Assembly: GCF_014646295.1 (NCBI RefSeq)
Contig: NZ_BMNE01000001.1
Span: 806,001 to 870,000 of the forward strand
Origin: Nocardia rhizosphaerihabitans
Lineage (GTDB): Bacteria; Actinomycetota; Actinomycetes; Mycobacteriales; Mycobacteriaceae
Direction of reading: 5' to 3'
Length of the DNA: 64,000 nt
Position numbers and translations under genes: made by a program. Under the pieces are notes generated by a model. The model did no database searches, was not told the origin of the DNA, and saw nothing but the letters and a program-made list of their open reading frames with translations. This document shows, in pieces, positions 42,211-51,320 of the stretch. Numbering within the stretch: the stretch's first letter is position 1; each line of letters opens with the position of its first letter.

Positions 42211-43106
42211 ATGCCATCGGCTTCGCACGAAGTGGTGATCGATCTCTTCCAACAGCAACCGGCCCTCGTCGCCCCGCTGCTCACCGAATTGGGCTGCCCC
42301 CTACCCGAATACGAGTCGATCACCACCGTGCCGGGCGATGCCACGGTGCTGGCGCCGACCGCGTACCACGCCGACGCCGTAGTTGCCTTTCATCGCGGCG
42401 GCGAGCGAATCCTGGCGGTGGTCGTGGAGGTACAGCTGCGACCGGACCCGGACAAGCGCTGGTCCTGGCCGGTCTATGTCACCTCGCTCCGAGCCCGCCT
42501 GCACCGCCCGACGCTACTGCTGGTCGTGTGCCCCGATGCCCGGACCGCGCGATGGGCCGCGAAGCCCATCGACCTCGGCTACGGGAACCCGTCTGTCGGA
42601 CTGTGCCCGCTGGTCCTGGACCCGGCAGGCGTTCCGGTCGTCACCAACCTCGAAGCGGCGGCGGATCTACCCGAACTGGCCGTGCTGTCCGCCCTGGCAC
42701 ATGCGCAGCATCCCGAACATCGTGAGATCTGGAAGGCGCTGCTCGCGGCTCTCGGCAGCCTGGGTGGCGACCGTGCCGCGCTGTACTATGACTTCATCCT
42801 GTCGACGACTTCATCCTGTCGACGCTGCCCGCCGCAGCGCGATCCGAGTGGGAGGCACTGATGGCCGCCGGGCTCCAAGGTTACGAATACCGCAGCGAGT
42901 TCGCCCGCAAGTACTTCGCGGAAGGCGAGGCCCGCGGGGAAGCTCGCGGTGAGGCCAAGTCCGTGCTGACGGTGCTCGACGCTCGCGGTATCACCGTTCC
43001 CACCGAGGTCCGCGAACGAATCCTCGGCTGCGATGACCTCGATCAACTGCAGCGTTGGCTTCGTAAGGCGCTCGAAGTCAACCGCGCTGCCGATCTTCTG
43101 GACTGA
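42211..43106 (+). pseudogene. Rpn/PD-(D/E)XK nuclease-like gene broken by a 17-bp duplication
   Basis: The gene encodes a member of an actinobacterial family related to Rpn/YdaD-type PD-(D/E)XK nucleases: LLVVCPDARTARWAAKPIDLG, VEVQLRPDPDKRWSWPVY and a C-terminal LDARGITVPTEVRERILGCDDLDQL. A 17-bp direct duplication at 42790-42823 shifts the frame, and translation continues through unrelated residues to a stop near 42861. Removing one copy restores an open frame of 292 codons (MPSASHEV... to ...AADLLD). The gene is therefore a recent pseudogene unless programmed frameshifting or an assembly error is involved. It diverges from the vWA operon. Confidence 0.85.
42790..42823 (+). repeat. 17-bp tandem direct duplication
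   Basis: GACTTCATCCTGTCGAC occurs twice in direct succession (42790-42806 and 42807-42823). 17 bp is not a multiple of three, so it shifts the reading frame of the nuclease-like gene. Confidence 0.98.
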
Positions 43107-43122
43107 CCACCGCGGGAGGTAG

Positions 43123-43632
43123 CTACCGCCCATCCGGGAGGGGGGTGAGGTAGTTGCCGACGAGGGCTGCGCCGGGGCCGGGGTGGCCGCCGGGGCCTGG
43201 GTGCCAGGTGACGTTGTCGGCGGTGATGGGGTCGCCGCACTGGCGGCAGACGACTACGCCGTCGGTGGGGTGGTCGCAGGTGCGGTGGACGACGGTCAGG
43301 GGTGGGCCGTCGGGGGTGGACAGCCAGCGGTCGCCCCAAGCCAGGAGCATGGTCAGGATCGGGTAGAGGTCGCGGCCGCGGGCGGTGAGGATGTACTCGG
43401 TGCGGACCGGGTTGTCCTGATACACGCGGGTTTCCACGATCTCGTGCTCGCGGAGGGTGCGGAGCCGGTCGGTCAGGACGTTGGAGGCGATGCCGAGGTC
43501 GCGGCGCAGGTCCTCGAAACGGGTGATGCCCAGGAACAGGTCGCGCAGGATCAGCGGGGTCCAGCGCTCCCCCACGATGCCTACCGTGCGAGCGATCGAG
43601 CACGCGATATCGGCGAGTTCCACTTTGGCCAT
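43123..43632 (-). CDS. HxlR-family transcriptional regulator with C-terminal zinc-ribbon-like motif
   Basis: The 169-residue protein starts with the HxlR winged-helix signature (CSIARTVGIVGERWTPLILRD, then RFEDLRRDLGIASNVLTDRL). The C-terminal CDHPTDGVVVCRQCG could bind metal. The ATG at 43630-43632 is used; an ATG three codons upstream (43641) is also possible. It is divergent from the NTF2-like gene, 88 bp away, and probably regulates it. Confidence 0.85.
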   Translation of the reverse strand: MAKVELADIACSIARTVGIVGERWTPLILRDLFLGITRFEDLRRDLGIASNVLTDRLRTLREHEIVETRVYQDNPVRTEYILTARGRDLYPILTMLLAWGDRWLSTPDGPPLTVVHRTCDHPTDGVVVCRQCGDPITADNVTWHPGPGGHPGPGAALVGNYLTPLPDGR

Positions 43633-43720
43633 GTCGCCCATCCTAGTCCATTGCTTTTTGCAAGACAGCTGGATACGGTCGGTTCGTCCGGAAATCCGTC
43701 CGAAGGGAAGGGACGCGAAT

Positions 43721-44188
43721 ATGACCGACATACTCGCAGGCGAGCAGGACACCGATACCGTCGCCCGATTCCGGCGCGCCACCGCCGACAACGACATCCC
43801 CGCACTGCTGGACACACTCACCGAGGACGCCGAGCTCTTCTCACCGGTCTCGGGACGGCTCGTGTTCCGCGGCCGCGCCGACCTCGCCCCACTGCTGACC
43901 CTCGTCTACCGCGCGATCAACGACCTGCGGTGGACCGACACCATCGGCTCGGACGACACCCGAATCCTGTTGGGCGAGGCCAGACTCGGCCCGTTCCGGA
44001 TGACCGAGGCGATGGTGCTCGACCTCGCCCCCGACGGCCGGATCCAGCGCCTGCGCCCGCACCTGCGGCCGTGGCTCGCGATCACCGCGGTCGCGCTGTG
44101 GCTGGGCCCCACCATGCTCCGCTACCCGGCGATCGTGCGCCGGGCCGCCGGATTCCAGGGTCCTACTCGACCAGCCCGTCGGGAGTGA
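43721..44188 (+). CDS. NTF2/SnoaL-like protein
   Basis: The 155-residue protein has the NTF2/SnoaL-like pattern: N-terminal VARFRRATADNDIPALLDTLTEDAELFSP helix-loop-strand, RAINDLRW, and a C-terminal hydrophobic helix LAITAVALWLG. No catalytic residues are recognised. Its 3' end overlaps the convergent ABC-F gene by 26 bp. Co-regulation with the divergent HxlR gene is likely. Confidence 0.75.
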   Translation: MTDILAGEQDTDTVARFRRATADNDIPALLDTLTEDAELFSPVSGRLVFRGRADLAPLLTLVYRAINDLRWTDTIGSDDTRILLGEARLGPFRMTEAMVLDLAPDGRIQRLRPHLRPWLAITAVALWLGPTMLRYPAIVRRAAGFQGPTRPARRE

Positions 44189-45740
44189 GCTCGAGGGTGC
44201 GCGTCACCCCGATGTCGTCGAGGAACCGCGCATCGTGGCTGACCACGATCAACGCGCCCTCGAAGCTCGCCAGCGCCTGAGTCAGATGCGCCAGACTGGG
44301 CAGGTCGAGGTTGTTGGTCGGCTCGTCGAGCATCAGCAGCTTCGGCGCGGGTTCGGCCAGCAACAACGTCGCCAGTGCCGCCCGCAACCGCTCTCCGCCG
44401 GACAGCGCCGAGGCCGCGATATCCGCATCGCCACCACGAAACAGGAAGCGCGCCAACTGACCCCGGATCTGCTCGGCAGTGGCATGTGGTGCGGCCGCCG
44501 CCACGTTCTCGAACACGCTGCGCTGCTCGTCGAATACGTCGAGCCGCTGCGGCAGCAGCCGCCACGCCACCTTCGGCTGCTCCGCCACGATCCGGCGCAG
44601 CAACGTCGTCTTGCCCGCACCGTTGCGGCCGGTGAGCGCGATCCGCTCCGGTCCGCTCACCCGCAGATCCACCACCGGACCGTTGGACAGCCGCGCCTGC
44701 TCGAGCGTGACGACATCCTGGCCCGGATACAGCCGGGTGCCGGGCAACTCGATCCTGATCTCGCGATCCGCGCGCACCAATTCCGCGGCGTGGTCGAGGG
44801 TTTCGCGCGCGGTGTCCAGCTTCTCGATGTGCGAGGTGCGCAGTTTGCCCGCCGACACCTCGGCGGCGTTCTTGCGCAGTCCAGCCACGATCTTCGGCAC
44901 CCGCTTGTTGTCCTGCATCTTCTGCGCGAACCGCTGCCTGCGATCCAGTTTGATCCGCGCGTCGACCAGTTCGCGCGCCTGCTTGCGCACATCGCTGCGC
45001 GCATCACGCACGGCCGCCCGCGCCGCCTCCTGCTCCTGGTCGATGATCCGTTCGTAGTCGCTGAAATTGCCGCCGAACGAACGGATCTCGCCGCCCCGCA
45101 GCTCGGCGATGCCGGCCATCCGATCCAGTAGTTCCCGGTCGTGGCTGACCACGACGACGGTGCCGGCGAACTGCCGGATCACCTCGTAGAGCCGGGCGCG
45201 CGCGACCGCGTCCAGATTGTTGGTCGGCTCGTCGAGCAGCAGCACATCGGGTTCGCGCAGGAGTTCCGCGACGAGCCCGAGCAGCACGGTTTCGCCACCG
45301 GAGAGGGTGTCGAGCGTGCGGTCCAGGTCGGCGACGGAACCGGCGACGTAGTCGAGGCCGAGCTTGCCGAGCAGGGCGATCGCCTCGTCCTCGATCTGCC
45401 ACTGCACGCCGACGGTGTCGAAGTCCTCGGGCTCGCCGACGCCGCCTTCGATGCGGTGCAGCGCGGCGCGCACCTCGGCGATGCCGAGCACCGTCTCGAC
45501 CCGCTGCCCGGCCTGCATGCCCAGGTCCTGGCGCAGATAGCCGATCCGTCCCGGCGCCGTGATCGACCCGCGCAGCGGGCGCAACGCACCGGTGATCAAC
45601 CGCATCAAGGTGGACTTGCCCGCGCCGTTGCTGCCGACGAGGCCGATCTGGCCGGGGCCGACGACGGCGTCGAGGCCGTCGAACACGACGGTGCCGTCCG
45701 GCCAGTGGAAGGTGAGATCGGAAAAGGAAAGAGAGGTCAT
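44163..45740 (-). CDS. ABC-F ATPase (translation factor / ribosome protection type)
   Basis: The 525-residue protein has two nucleotide-binding domains in one chain and no membrane segments, as in ABC-F. Domain 1: Walker A GSNGAGKST, LSGGE signature, Walker B LLLLDEPTNNLDA. Domain 2: GRNGAGKTT, LSGGERLRA, LMLDEPTNNLD, with a charged linker (about 230-310) that would reach the ribosome. Members rescue ribosomes or protect from antibiotics; which applies here is unknown. The 241 bp upstream could hold an attenuation leader, but I see no clear one. Confidence 0.9.
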   Translation of the reverse strand: MTSLSFSDLTFHWPDGTVVFDGLDAVVGPGQIGLVGSNGAGKSTLMRLITGALRPLRGSITAPGRIGYLRQDLGMQAGQRVETVLGIAEVRAALHRIEGGVGEPEDFDTVGVQWQIEDEAIALLGKLGLDYVAGSVADLDRTLDTLSGGETVLLGLVAELLREPDVLLLDEPTNNLDAVARARLYEVIRQFAGTVVVVSHDRELLDRMAGIAELRGGEIRSFGGNFSDYERIIDQEQEAARAAVRDARSDVRKQARELVDARIKLDRRQRFAQKMQDNKRVPKIVAGLRKNAAEVSAGKLRTSHIEKLDTARETLDHAAELVRADREIRIELPGTRLYPGQDVVTLEQARLSNGPVVDLRVSGPERIALTGRNGAGKTTLLRRIVAEQPKVAWRLLPQRLDVFDEQRSVFENVAAAAPHATAEQIRGQLARFLFRGGDADIAASALSGGERLRAALATLLLAEPAPKLLMLDEPTNNLDLPSLAHLTQALASFEGALIVVSHDARFLDDIGVTRTLELTPDGLVE

Positions 45741-45981
45741 GCGGATCCCCTGGAGGTGCGACGGAAAACACGGTGCGCAGAATGCGGACCGTCCGGGAGC
45801 GCTACCTCAAGAAATCAACGCGTGACTCCGATCGCCGGGAACAAGACCATCCATTGATAACACTCGGGCGCACCGTCGCGCCACCCCCTTTTTTAGGGCG
45901 CCGTGAGCCCGCTCACCCGAAGGCCGGGAGGGCGGTGCGGCTCACTAATCGTGGAAGACGATCGCGAACAAGGGGAGGGAC

Positions 45982-47088
45982 ATGAGCGCTGACGTCGTCA
46001 TCGTCGGCGCGGGCTACGCCGGGATCAGCGCCGCGAAACGACTGGCCGCTGTCGACGGTGTCCGTGTCACGATGGTGAACCCGAGCCCCTATTTCGTAGA
46101 GCGCATCCGGCTGCACCAGTACGTCGCCGGCAACCATCCGGCGCGGCGGCCACTGCGCGCGGTCCTGCCCACCCGCGTGCACCTGACCATCGACACCGTG
46201 TCGGTGATCGACGAGCGAAACCACGTGGTACACACCGGTTCCGGGCGCGAACTGTCCTACGGCCACCTCGTCTACACGCCGGGCAGCCATTCCGACGCCC
46301 ACGATATCCGCGGGGCCGCCGAGCACGCGGTCTCCCTCGGTACCTGGACCGAAGCCGAGCGAGCCCGGCACCGCTTGCGTGCGCTGCCATCCGGTGCGGT
46401 GGTCACCGTCGTCGGCGGCGGGCTCACCGGGATCGAAGTCGCGGCCGAGCTGGCCGAGAACGGTTCGGCGCGTGTGCATCTGGTGACCGGCGAGCTGGGC
46501 CACAGCCTGTCCGCCGCGGCGCGGGTACTGCTGCGCATCGCGCTGGCGGAACTGGGCGTCACCGTCGTCGAACAGGTCGCGGTCGCCGAGATCGGCGACC
46601 GCAAGATCGCCCTGACCGACGGCACGGTGCTGTCCACCGATCTCGCCGTCACCACCACCGCCTTCGCCCCGTCGGATCTCGCCCGTGGCAGCGGCATGGA
46701 GGTCGACGGATCCGGCGCACTGCTGGTCGACGAAACCTTGCTCAGCACAACATCTCCGGCGATCGTCGGGGCGGGTGACGGTGTCGCCCTCGGCGCCGAC
46801 CCGCTGCGCATGAGCTGTCAGGCCGCCATCCCGTCCGGTATCCACGCCGCCGAGACGGTCCTGCGGCTGCGCGCCGGACTTTCACCGAAACCGTTGCGCC
46901 GCAGGTACATCGGCCAGGCGGTGAGTCTGGGCCGCAAGAACGCGCTCGTCCAGTTCACCGACTTCACCGACCGTCCGCTCCCCCAGCTGGTGCTCACCCA
47001 TGGCGGCGCCGCCCTGCTGAAGGAACAGATCTGCCGGGCGACCGTGCGCGGCGGGCAGCTCGGACCGGTCCGCTACCGGTGGTCGTGA
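45982..47088 (+). CDS. FAD-dependent pyridine nucleotide-disulfide oxidoreductase (NDH-2-like)
   Basis: The 368-residue protein has an FAD-binding GAGYAGIS at residues 8-15, an NAD(P)-binding VVGGGLTGIEVA about residue 145, and a C-terminal FAD motif AIVGAGDGVAL. It lacks a CxxC redox pair, so it is closer to NDH-2/AIF-like reductases than to thioredoxin reductases. It has AGGGGAGG upstream of the ATG. Substrate and partner are unknown. Confidence 0.85.
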   Translation: MSADVVIVGAGYAGISAAKRLAAVDGVRVTMVNPSPYFVERIRLHQYVAGNHPARRPLRAVLPTRVHLTIDTVSVIDERNHVVHTGSGRELSYGHLVYTPGSHSDAHDIRGAAEHAVSLGTWTEAERARHRLRALPSGAVVTVVGGGLTGIEVAAELAENGSARVHLVTGELGHSLSAAARVLLRIALAELGVTVVEQVAVAEIGDRKIALTDGTVLSTDLAVTTTAFAPSDLARGSGMEVDGSGALLVDETLLSTTSPAIVGAGDGVALGADPLRMSCQAAIPSGIHAAETVLRLRAGLSPKPLRRRYIGQAVSLGRKNALVQFTDFTDRPLPQLVLTHGGAALLKEQICRATVRGGQLGPVRYRWS

Positions 47089-47170
47089 GCGCCGGTCCTG
47101 TCGGAGTGGAACGCTAACCTGGGCACCGGGCCCTCGTCGATGGCCGTACCAGTGAAGCCGGAGGACTGTG

Positions 47171-47782
47171 ATGTCGGAGCCGAAGCGAGTACGTGCCGCC
47201 GAGCGGGGTGACGTGCGGGCAGCCGCCGACGCGCTCGGCGCGGCCTTCCGGCACGACCCGGTGATGAGCTGGATCCTGCCGGACGAGCGCAGGCGAGCCG
47301 CCGGACTCCCCCGGTTCTTCCGGGCGGTGGCACGGCACGTCTTCTTCCCGCTCGACGCGTCCGATCTGGCGCTGCACGAGGACGGGACAGTCGCCGGGGT
47401 GGCGATGTGGACCCCGCCGAACCGCTGGCAGAGCACTATCGCCACCGACCTGCGCGTCATGCCCGGGCTGATCCGTGCGTTCGGGCGGCGAGTACAGGCC
47501 GGTAAGACCGTCGGTGACCTGATCAAACACCACCACCCGAAGGACCCGCACTGGTACCTGGCGATGCTCGGCACCACCCCCGAAGCCCGTGGCGCCGGGT
47601 ACGGCAGCGCCCTGCTGCGCTCGCGACTCGCCCGCATCGATGCCGAGGGCGCCGCCGCCTACCTCGAATCCAGCAACCCCGACAACGTCCCGCTGTACGA
47701 ACGCTTCGGCTTCACCGTCACCGGTGAGCTCCGCATTCCCGACGGGCCGCCGCTGTGGCCGATGTGGCGGGCACCCCGCTGA
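47171..47782 (+). CDS. GNAT family N-acetyltransferase
   Basis: The 203-residue protein has GNAT motifs: HWYLAMLGTTPEARGAGYGSALL (acetyl-CoA-binding motif with GAGYG) and AYLESSNPDNVPLYERFGF. Substrate unknown. The ATG at 47171 follows GGAGG. Its stop is 4 bp from the convergent apt gene. Confidence 0.88.
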   Translation: MSEPKRVRAAERGDVRAAADALGAAFRHDPVMSWILPDERRRAAGLPRFFRAVARHVFFPLDASDLALHEDGTVAGVAMWTPPNRWQSTIATDLRVMPGLIRAFGRRVQAGKTVGDLIKHHHPKDPHWYLAMLGTTPEARGAGYGSALLRSRLARIDAEGAAAYLESSNPDNVPLYERFGFTVTGELRIPDGPPLWPMWRAPR

Positions 47783-47785
47783 GGC

Positions 47786-48358
47786 CTACAGCTTGACGAT
47801 GGACGTCAGCGGGTAATCGCCCTGGTGCTCGCGGCCCTTCAGGAACTCGAGTTCCAGCACGACGGCGGCCGCGACCACCTCGGCGCCGACTTCCTTGAAC
47901 AGCGCGGCCGCGGCGGCGAGGGTGCCGCCGGTGGCGAGCACGTCGTCGAGCAGCAGGATGCGCTTGCCCTCGAGCTCGACACCGTCGGCCGGGATCTCCA
48001 GTGCGGCGGAACCGTATTCGAGCTGGTACTCGCGTGACACCACCGGCGGGGGCAGCTTGCCGCCCTTGCGGATGGCGAGCACGCCGGTGCCCAGCGTCGC
48101 GGCCACACCCGCACCGAGCAGGAAGCCACGCGCGTCGACACCGGCGACGACATCGGCCTCAGGTGCCACGGCGGCGAAGCAGTCGATGACCGCCCGGAAG
48201 CCCTCGGCATCGGCGAACACCGGGGTCAGATCGGCGAAACGCACACCCGGCGTGGGGAAGTCGTCGTGCCAGCGGGTCAGCCGCGACACCGCGTCGGCGG
48301 CCCTGCTGGTCCGCTCACTGACCTGGTCGTCGGATTCGACCACCGCGTGCTTGCTCAT
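47786..48358 (-). CDS. apt: Adenine phosphoribosyltransferase
   Basis: The 190-residue protein has the PRPP-binding motif RILLLDDVLATGGT, the hood region (FADLTPVFAD) and GVDARGFLLGAGVA. It salvages adenine to AMP with PRPP. The ATG at 48356-48358 gives MSKHAVVE, so the N terminus is somewhat longer than in E. coli. It is in line with the secF-secD-yajC block, with the peptide-binding lipoprotein between, as in M. tuberculosis. Confidence 0.95.
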   Translation of the reverse strand: MSKHAVVESDDQVSERTSRAADAVSRLTRWHDDFPTPGVRFADLTPVFADAEGFRAVIDCFAAVAPEADVVAGVDARGFLLGAGVAATLGTGVLAIRKGGKLPPPVVSREYQLEYGSAALEIPADGVELEGKRILLLDDVLATGGTLAAAAALFKEVGAEVVAAAVVLELEFLKGREHQGDYPLTSIVKL

Positions 48359-48405
48359 CGACACCTCTCCGTCACGGTCACGCCCCGCGTGACTGCCACT
48401 ACTAC

Positions 48406-50118
48406 TCATCGCTGCAACACCCAGCGATCCATGTTCCAGCCGGTACCGGCCTGCGTCGGCCCGGCGATCCCGTTCTGCATGCCGTTGCCGAAGGCGATGG
48501 TGCGCGGCGTCGCGAACAACGGAATGCTCGGCAGCTGCGCCCACAGCAGGTTCTCGGCCTCGGTCAGCAGGTTCAGCGTCACGGTCGAGTTGGTCTCTCC
48601 CGCAAGCTGATCGGTGATCGCATCGTAGCGACCATTAGCAAAGCCACCGACATCGAGGCCGCTACCGGTCCGCAACGCCGCGAACGCCGCGACGCCGGTG
48701 GTCGATCCGGCAGGCCCGGGAACTGCGGCGGTGCCGCCGAGCACCGCGTCGACCGCACCCTCGGACAGCCGGGCAGGGCTGAAGTCCGGTGCGCCCGCGT
48801 CGACCACACTGATGCCCGCACCACGGCAGGATTCGGCGATCATCGCCACCGTCTTGGCCCGGCGCGCATCCGGCGCCAGGTAACCGATCCGCACGGTCGG
48901 CTGCGCGGCGCGCGCCGAGGCCAGGGTCGCGGTGGCCGCCGGGATATCGGTGCCCCGGTACCGGTCGGCGGCGCCGATCACCGCCGGGTAGTACAGCGAA
49001 TCCTGCTGCACCACATGGGCGTTCAACGGCCCTGCGCCGAGACCGCTCTGCGGGACCTCCCCCGCCTTGCCCAGCGTGTCGAACAGCGCCTGCCGCGGCA
49101 CACACTGAGCGAACGCGCGGCGCACCTCCGGCGGCCCGAAGACGCCGCCGGTGGCGAGCACGAGCTGCTCGGCGCTGCGGCTCGCGATCGTCTGCTCCTC
49201 GAAACCGTCGAGCTTCAGGTCCGAGACCGACCCGGCGCCCAGGTCGACCACGCCGAGCGCGTTCTCCTTCGCCTTGGCGGCATAGTCGGTGCCCTTGGGC
49301 CACACCACGATCCGACTGGTCTCCGGCGCGCTCCCCCACCACTTCTCGTTGGCGACGAGCACCAAACCGTCCTTCGCGCTGAAGGATTCGATCCGGTACG
49401 GCCCCGAGGACGGGAACTTGGTGAGGTCGAGCCCACCCGGTTTCATCGCCCAGCCGGAGTTCCAGAAGTCGGCGATCCGGCCGAGCACGGCCCCGTCACC
49501 GGTCTGCAGCGCGTTCACCACGTTCGGCACGCCCACCGCCTGCGCCACCACGTGCGCGGGCATGAGCTCGGCCGCGGTGAACAGGGTCCGCCAGGGCAGG
49601 TAGTGCCTGCCGGGGCGGAACACCACGGTGGCGTCCTTGGAGCCCGGCTGGCAGTCGACCCGCTCGATATCGGCGTAGCCCGCGGTGCTCGCCGCGTCGA
49701 ACAGCGGGACCGGGCCGCGGTCGCCCGGGCGGGTGAACCGGCCCGAGCGCGCCGACCAGGCCAGCACCAGATCGTCGCAGGAGGTCTGCACCCCGTCGGA
49801 GTACACCCCGTCCGGGTTCAGCCGGTACTGCACGGTCTGCGTCTCGCCCGGCACTTCCTTCGCGGTGCCCGCGTCGGTGTCGGCGACCTGCTGACCGTCG
49901 GGTCCGGTGTAGAAGAACCCGGTCAGCACCCGCCCGAACACCGCGGCGGCGCCGCTGCTCGCCCCGAGCGTGCTACCGCCGTTGTAGCTGGCGACCGCCG
50001 CGTCGACGGCGTACCCGATGGAGGGCACCTGGTTCTTGCTCGAGCATCCGGCCACCAAGCCGCTGGTGACGGCCGCCGTGGCCAGCACGGTGATCAGTCG
50101 AATCGTGCCGCGTCGCAT
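48406..50118 (-). CDS. Family-5 extracellular solute-binding lipoprotein
   Basis: The 570-residue protein has a signal sequence and lipobox (LVAGCSS) and the SBP_bac_5 (DppA/OppA) features PVSDGVQTSCDDL-like ligand region, YLPWRTLFTAAELMPAHVV and FPSSGPYRIESF. It is the Rv2585c-type lipoprotein, in the same gene order between apt and secF. No transport permease is encoded nearby, so it may act with a distant ABC transporter or in envelope processes. Confidence 0.9.
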   Translation of the reverse strand: MRRGTIRLITVLATAAVTSGLVAGCSSKNQVPSIGYAVDAAVASYNGGSTLGASSGAAAVFGRVLTGFFYTGPDGQQVADTDAGTAKEVPGETQTVQYRLNPDGVYSDGVQTSCDDLVLAWSARSGRFTRPGDRGPVPLFDAASTAGYADIERVDCQPGSKDATVVFRPGRHYLPWRTLFTAAELMPAHVVAQAVGVPNVVNALQTGDGAVLGRIADFWNSGWAMKPGGLDLTKFPSSGPYRIESFSAKDGLVLVANEKWWGSAPETSRIVVWPKGTDYAAKAKENALGVVDLGAGSVSDLKLDGFEEQTIASRSAEQLVLATGGVFGPPEVRRAFAQCVPRQALFDTLGKAGEVPQSGLGAGPLNAHVVQQDSLYYPAVIGAADRYRGTDIPAATATLASARAAQPTVRIGYLAPDARRAKTVAMIAESCRGAGISVVDAGAPDFSPARLSEGAVDAVLGGTAAVPGPAGSTTGVAAFAALRTGSGLDVGGFANGRYDAITDQLAGETNSTVTLNLLTEAENLLWAQLPSIPLFATPRTIAFGNGMQNGIAGPTQAGTGWNMDRWVLQR

Positions 50119-50141
50119 GATGAGACCCCCTGCTGTCGCCG

Positions 50142-51320
50142 TCAGTTCCTTCGTTTGTGCCGCTTCCCGCTGGGCCGCGCGCCCGGACGCGGCGCCGACG
50201 CGTCGGTCGGTCGCGGGCCACGGGTGGCGCCTGCGGCCACCGGCACCCGGGGGCCCACCCCGCCGCCGGCCCGCTTGGCGAGCACCTTCTTGGTGTGCGC
50301 GGCCACCGGACCCCAGCGTTCCTTGATCGACACCAGCACCGGGACGGCGAGGAAGATCGAGGAGTAGGCACCGACGATCATGCCGACCAGCTGCACCAGC
50401 GCGAGGTCCTTCAGCGTGCCGACGCCGAGCAGCCACACCGCGATCACCAGCATGCCGATGATCGGCAGGATGCCGATGACGGTCGTGCTGATCGAGCGCA
50501 TCAGGGTCTGGTTGGCGGCGAGGTTCGCCTGTTCGGCATAGGTGCGTTTGTTCAGATGCAGCACGCCGCGGGTGTTCTCCTCGACCTTGTCGAAGACGAC
50601 GACATTGTCGTAGAGCACGTAACCCAGAATCGTGAGCAGACCGATCACCGCGGCCGGCGTCACCTCGAAACCGACCAGCGAATAGATGCCCGCCGTGACG
50701 ATCAGGTTGAAGAACAGCGACACGATCGCCGCGATCGACATGTCCCGTTCGAAGCGGATCGCGATGTAGATCATCGTCAGCGCGACGAACACCACCAGCG
50801 CGATCAAGGCCTTCTGGGTGATCTGCCCGCCCCAGGTCTCGCTGATCTCGGCGATGCTGATGGCGTTGCGGCTGATCTCACCGTTGGAGTCCTTGGGCTG
50901 GAACGCCTCGAACAGCGCGGTCTGGACCTGCTCGGTCTGGGTCGCGTCGAGGGTCTCCGAGCGCACCTGGATGGTGGCGGCCGCGCCGGAACCGACCTTC
51001 TGCACCGTCACCGGTCCGTGGCCCAGCGTCTCGGCGTAGACGTCTTCCACCTGCTGGGTGCTGACGTTGTCGGCCGCGGGGATCTGGATGCGCGAGCCGC
51101 CCTCGAAGTCGATGCCGAGGGTGAAGCCGCGCACGGCGATGCTGAGCAGCGAGATCAGCAGCATCGCCGCGGACAGGGCGTAGAAGAACTTGCGCCGGTT
51201 GACGATCCGGAATCCGCCGGTGCCGGTGTAGAGACGTTCGAAGAACCCGTGCTTCGGGCCCTGCGACGGCTCGGCCTTGTCCAGGTACACCGATTCCGCG
51301 GTGGGATGGGTGTTGCTCAT
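50142..51320 (-). CDS. secF: Protein translocase subunit SecF
   Basis: The 392-residue protein has six predicted membrane helices, with the periplasmic domain after GFTLGIDFEGGSRI and the SecDF_6TM motifs YIAIRFERDMSIAAIVSLFF and LTILGYVLYDNVVVFDKVEEN. It drives protein export and folding with SecD using the proton gradient. A basic Arg/Gly/Pro tail follows. It overlaps secD by 4 bp. Confidence 0.97.
   Translation of the reverse strand: MSNTHPTAESVYLDKAEPSQGPKHGFFERLYTGTGGFRIVNRRKFFYALSAAMLLISLLSIAVRGFTLGIDFEGGSRIQIPAADNVSTQQVEDVYAETLGHGPVTVQKVGSGAAATIQVRSETLDATQTEQVQTALFEAFQPKDSNGEISRNAISIAEISETWGGQITQKALIALVVFVALTMIYIAIRFERDMSIAAIVSLFFNLIVTAGIYSLVGFEVTPAAVIGLLTILGYVLYDNVVVFDKVEENTRGVLHLNKRTYAEQANLAANQTLMRSISTTVIGILPIIGMLVIAVWLLGVGTLKDLALVQLVGMIVGAYSSIFLAVPVLVSIKERWGPVAAHTKKVLAKRAGGGVGPRVPVAAGATRGPRPTDASAPRPGARPSGKRHKRRN

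Noticed and set aside
45741..45981. A ribosome-attenuation leader for the ABC-F gene
   Set aside because: No convincing leader peptide or alternative hairpins could be supported by eye.
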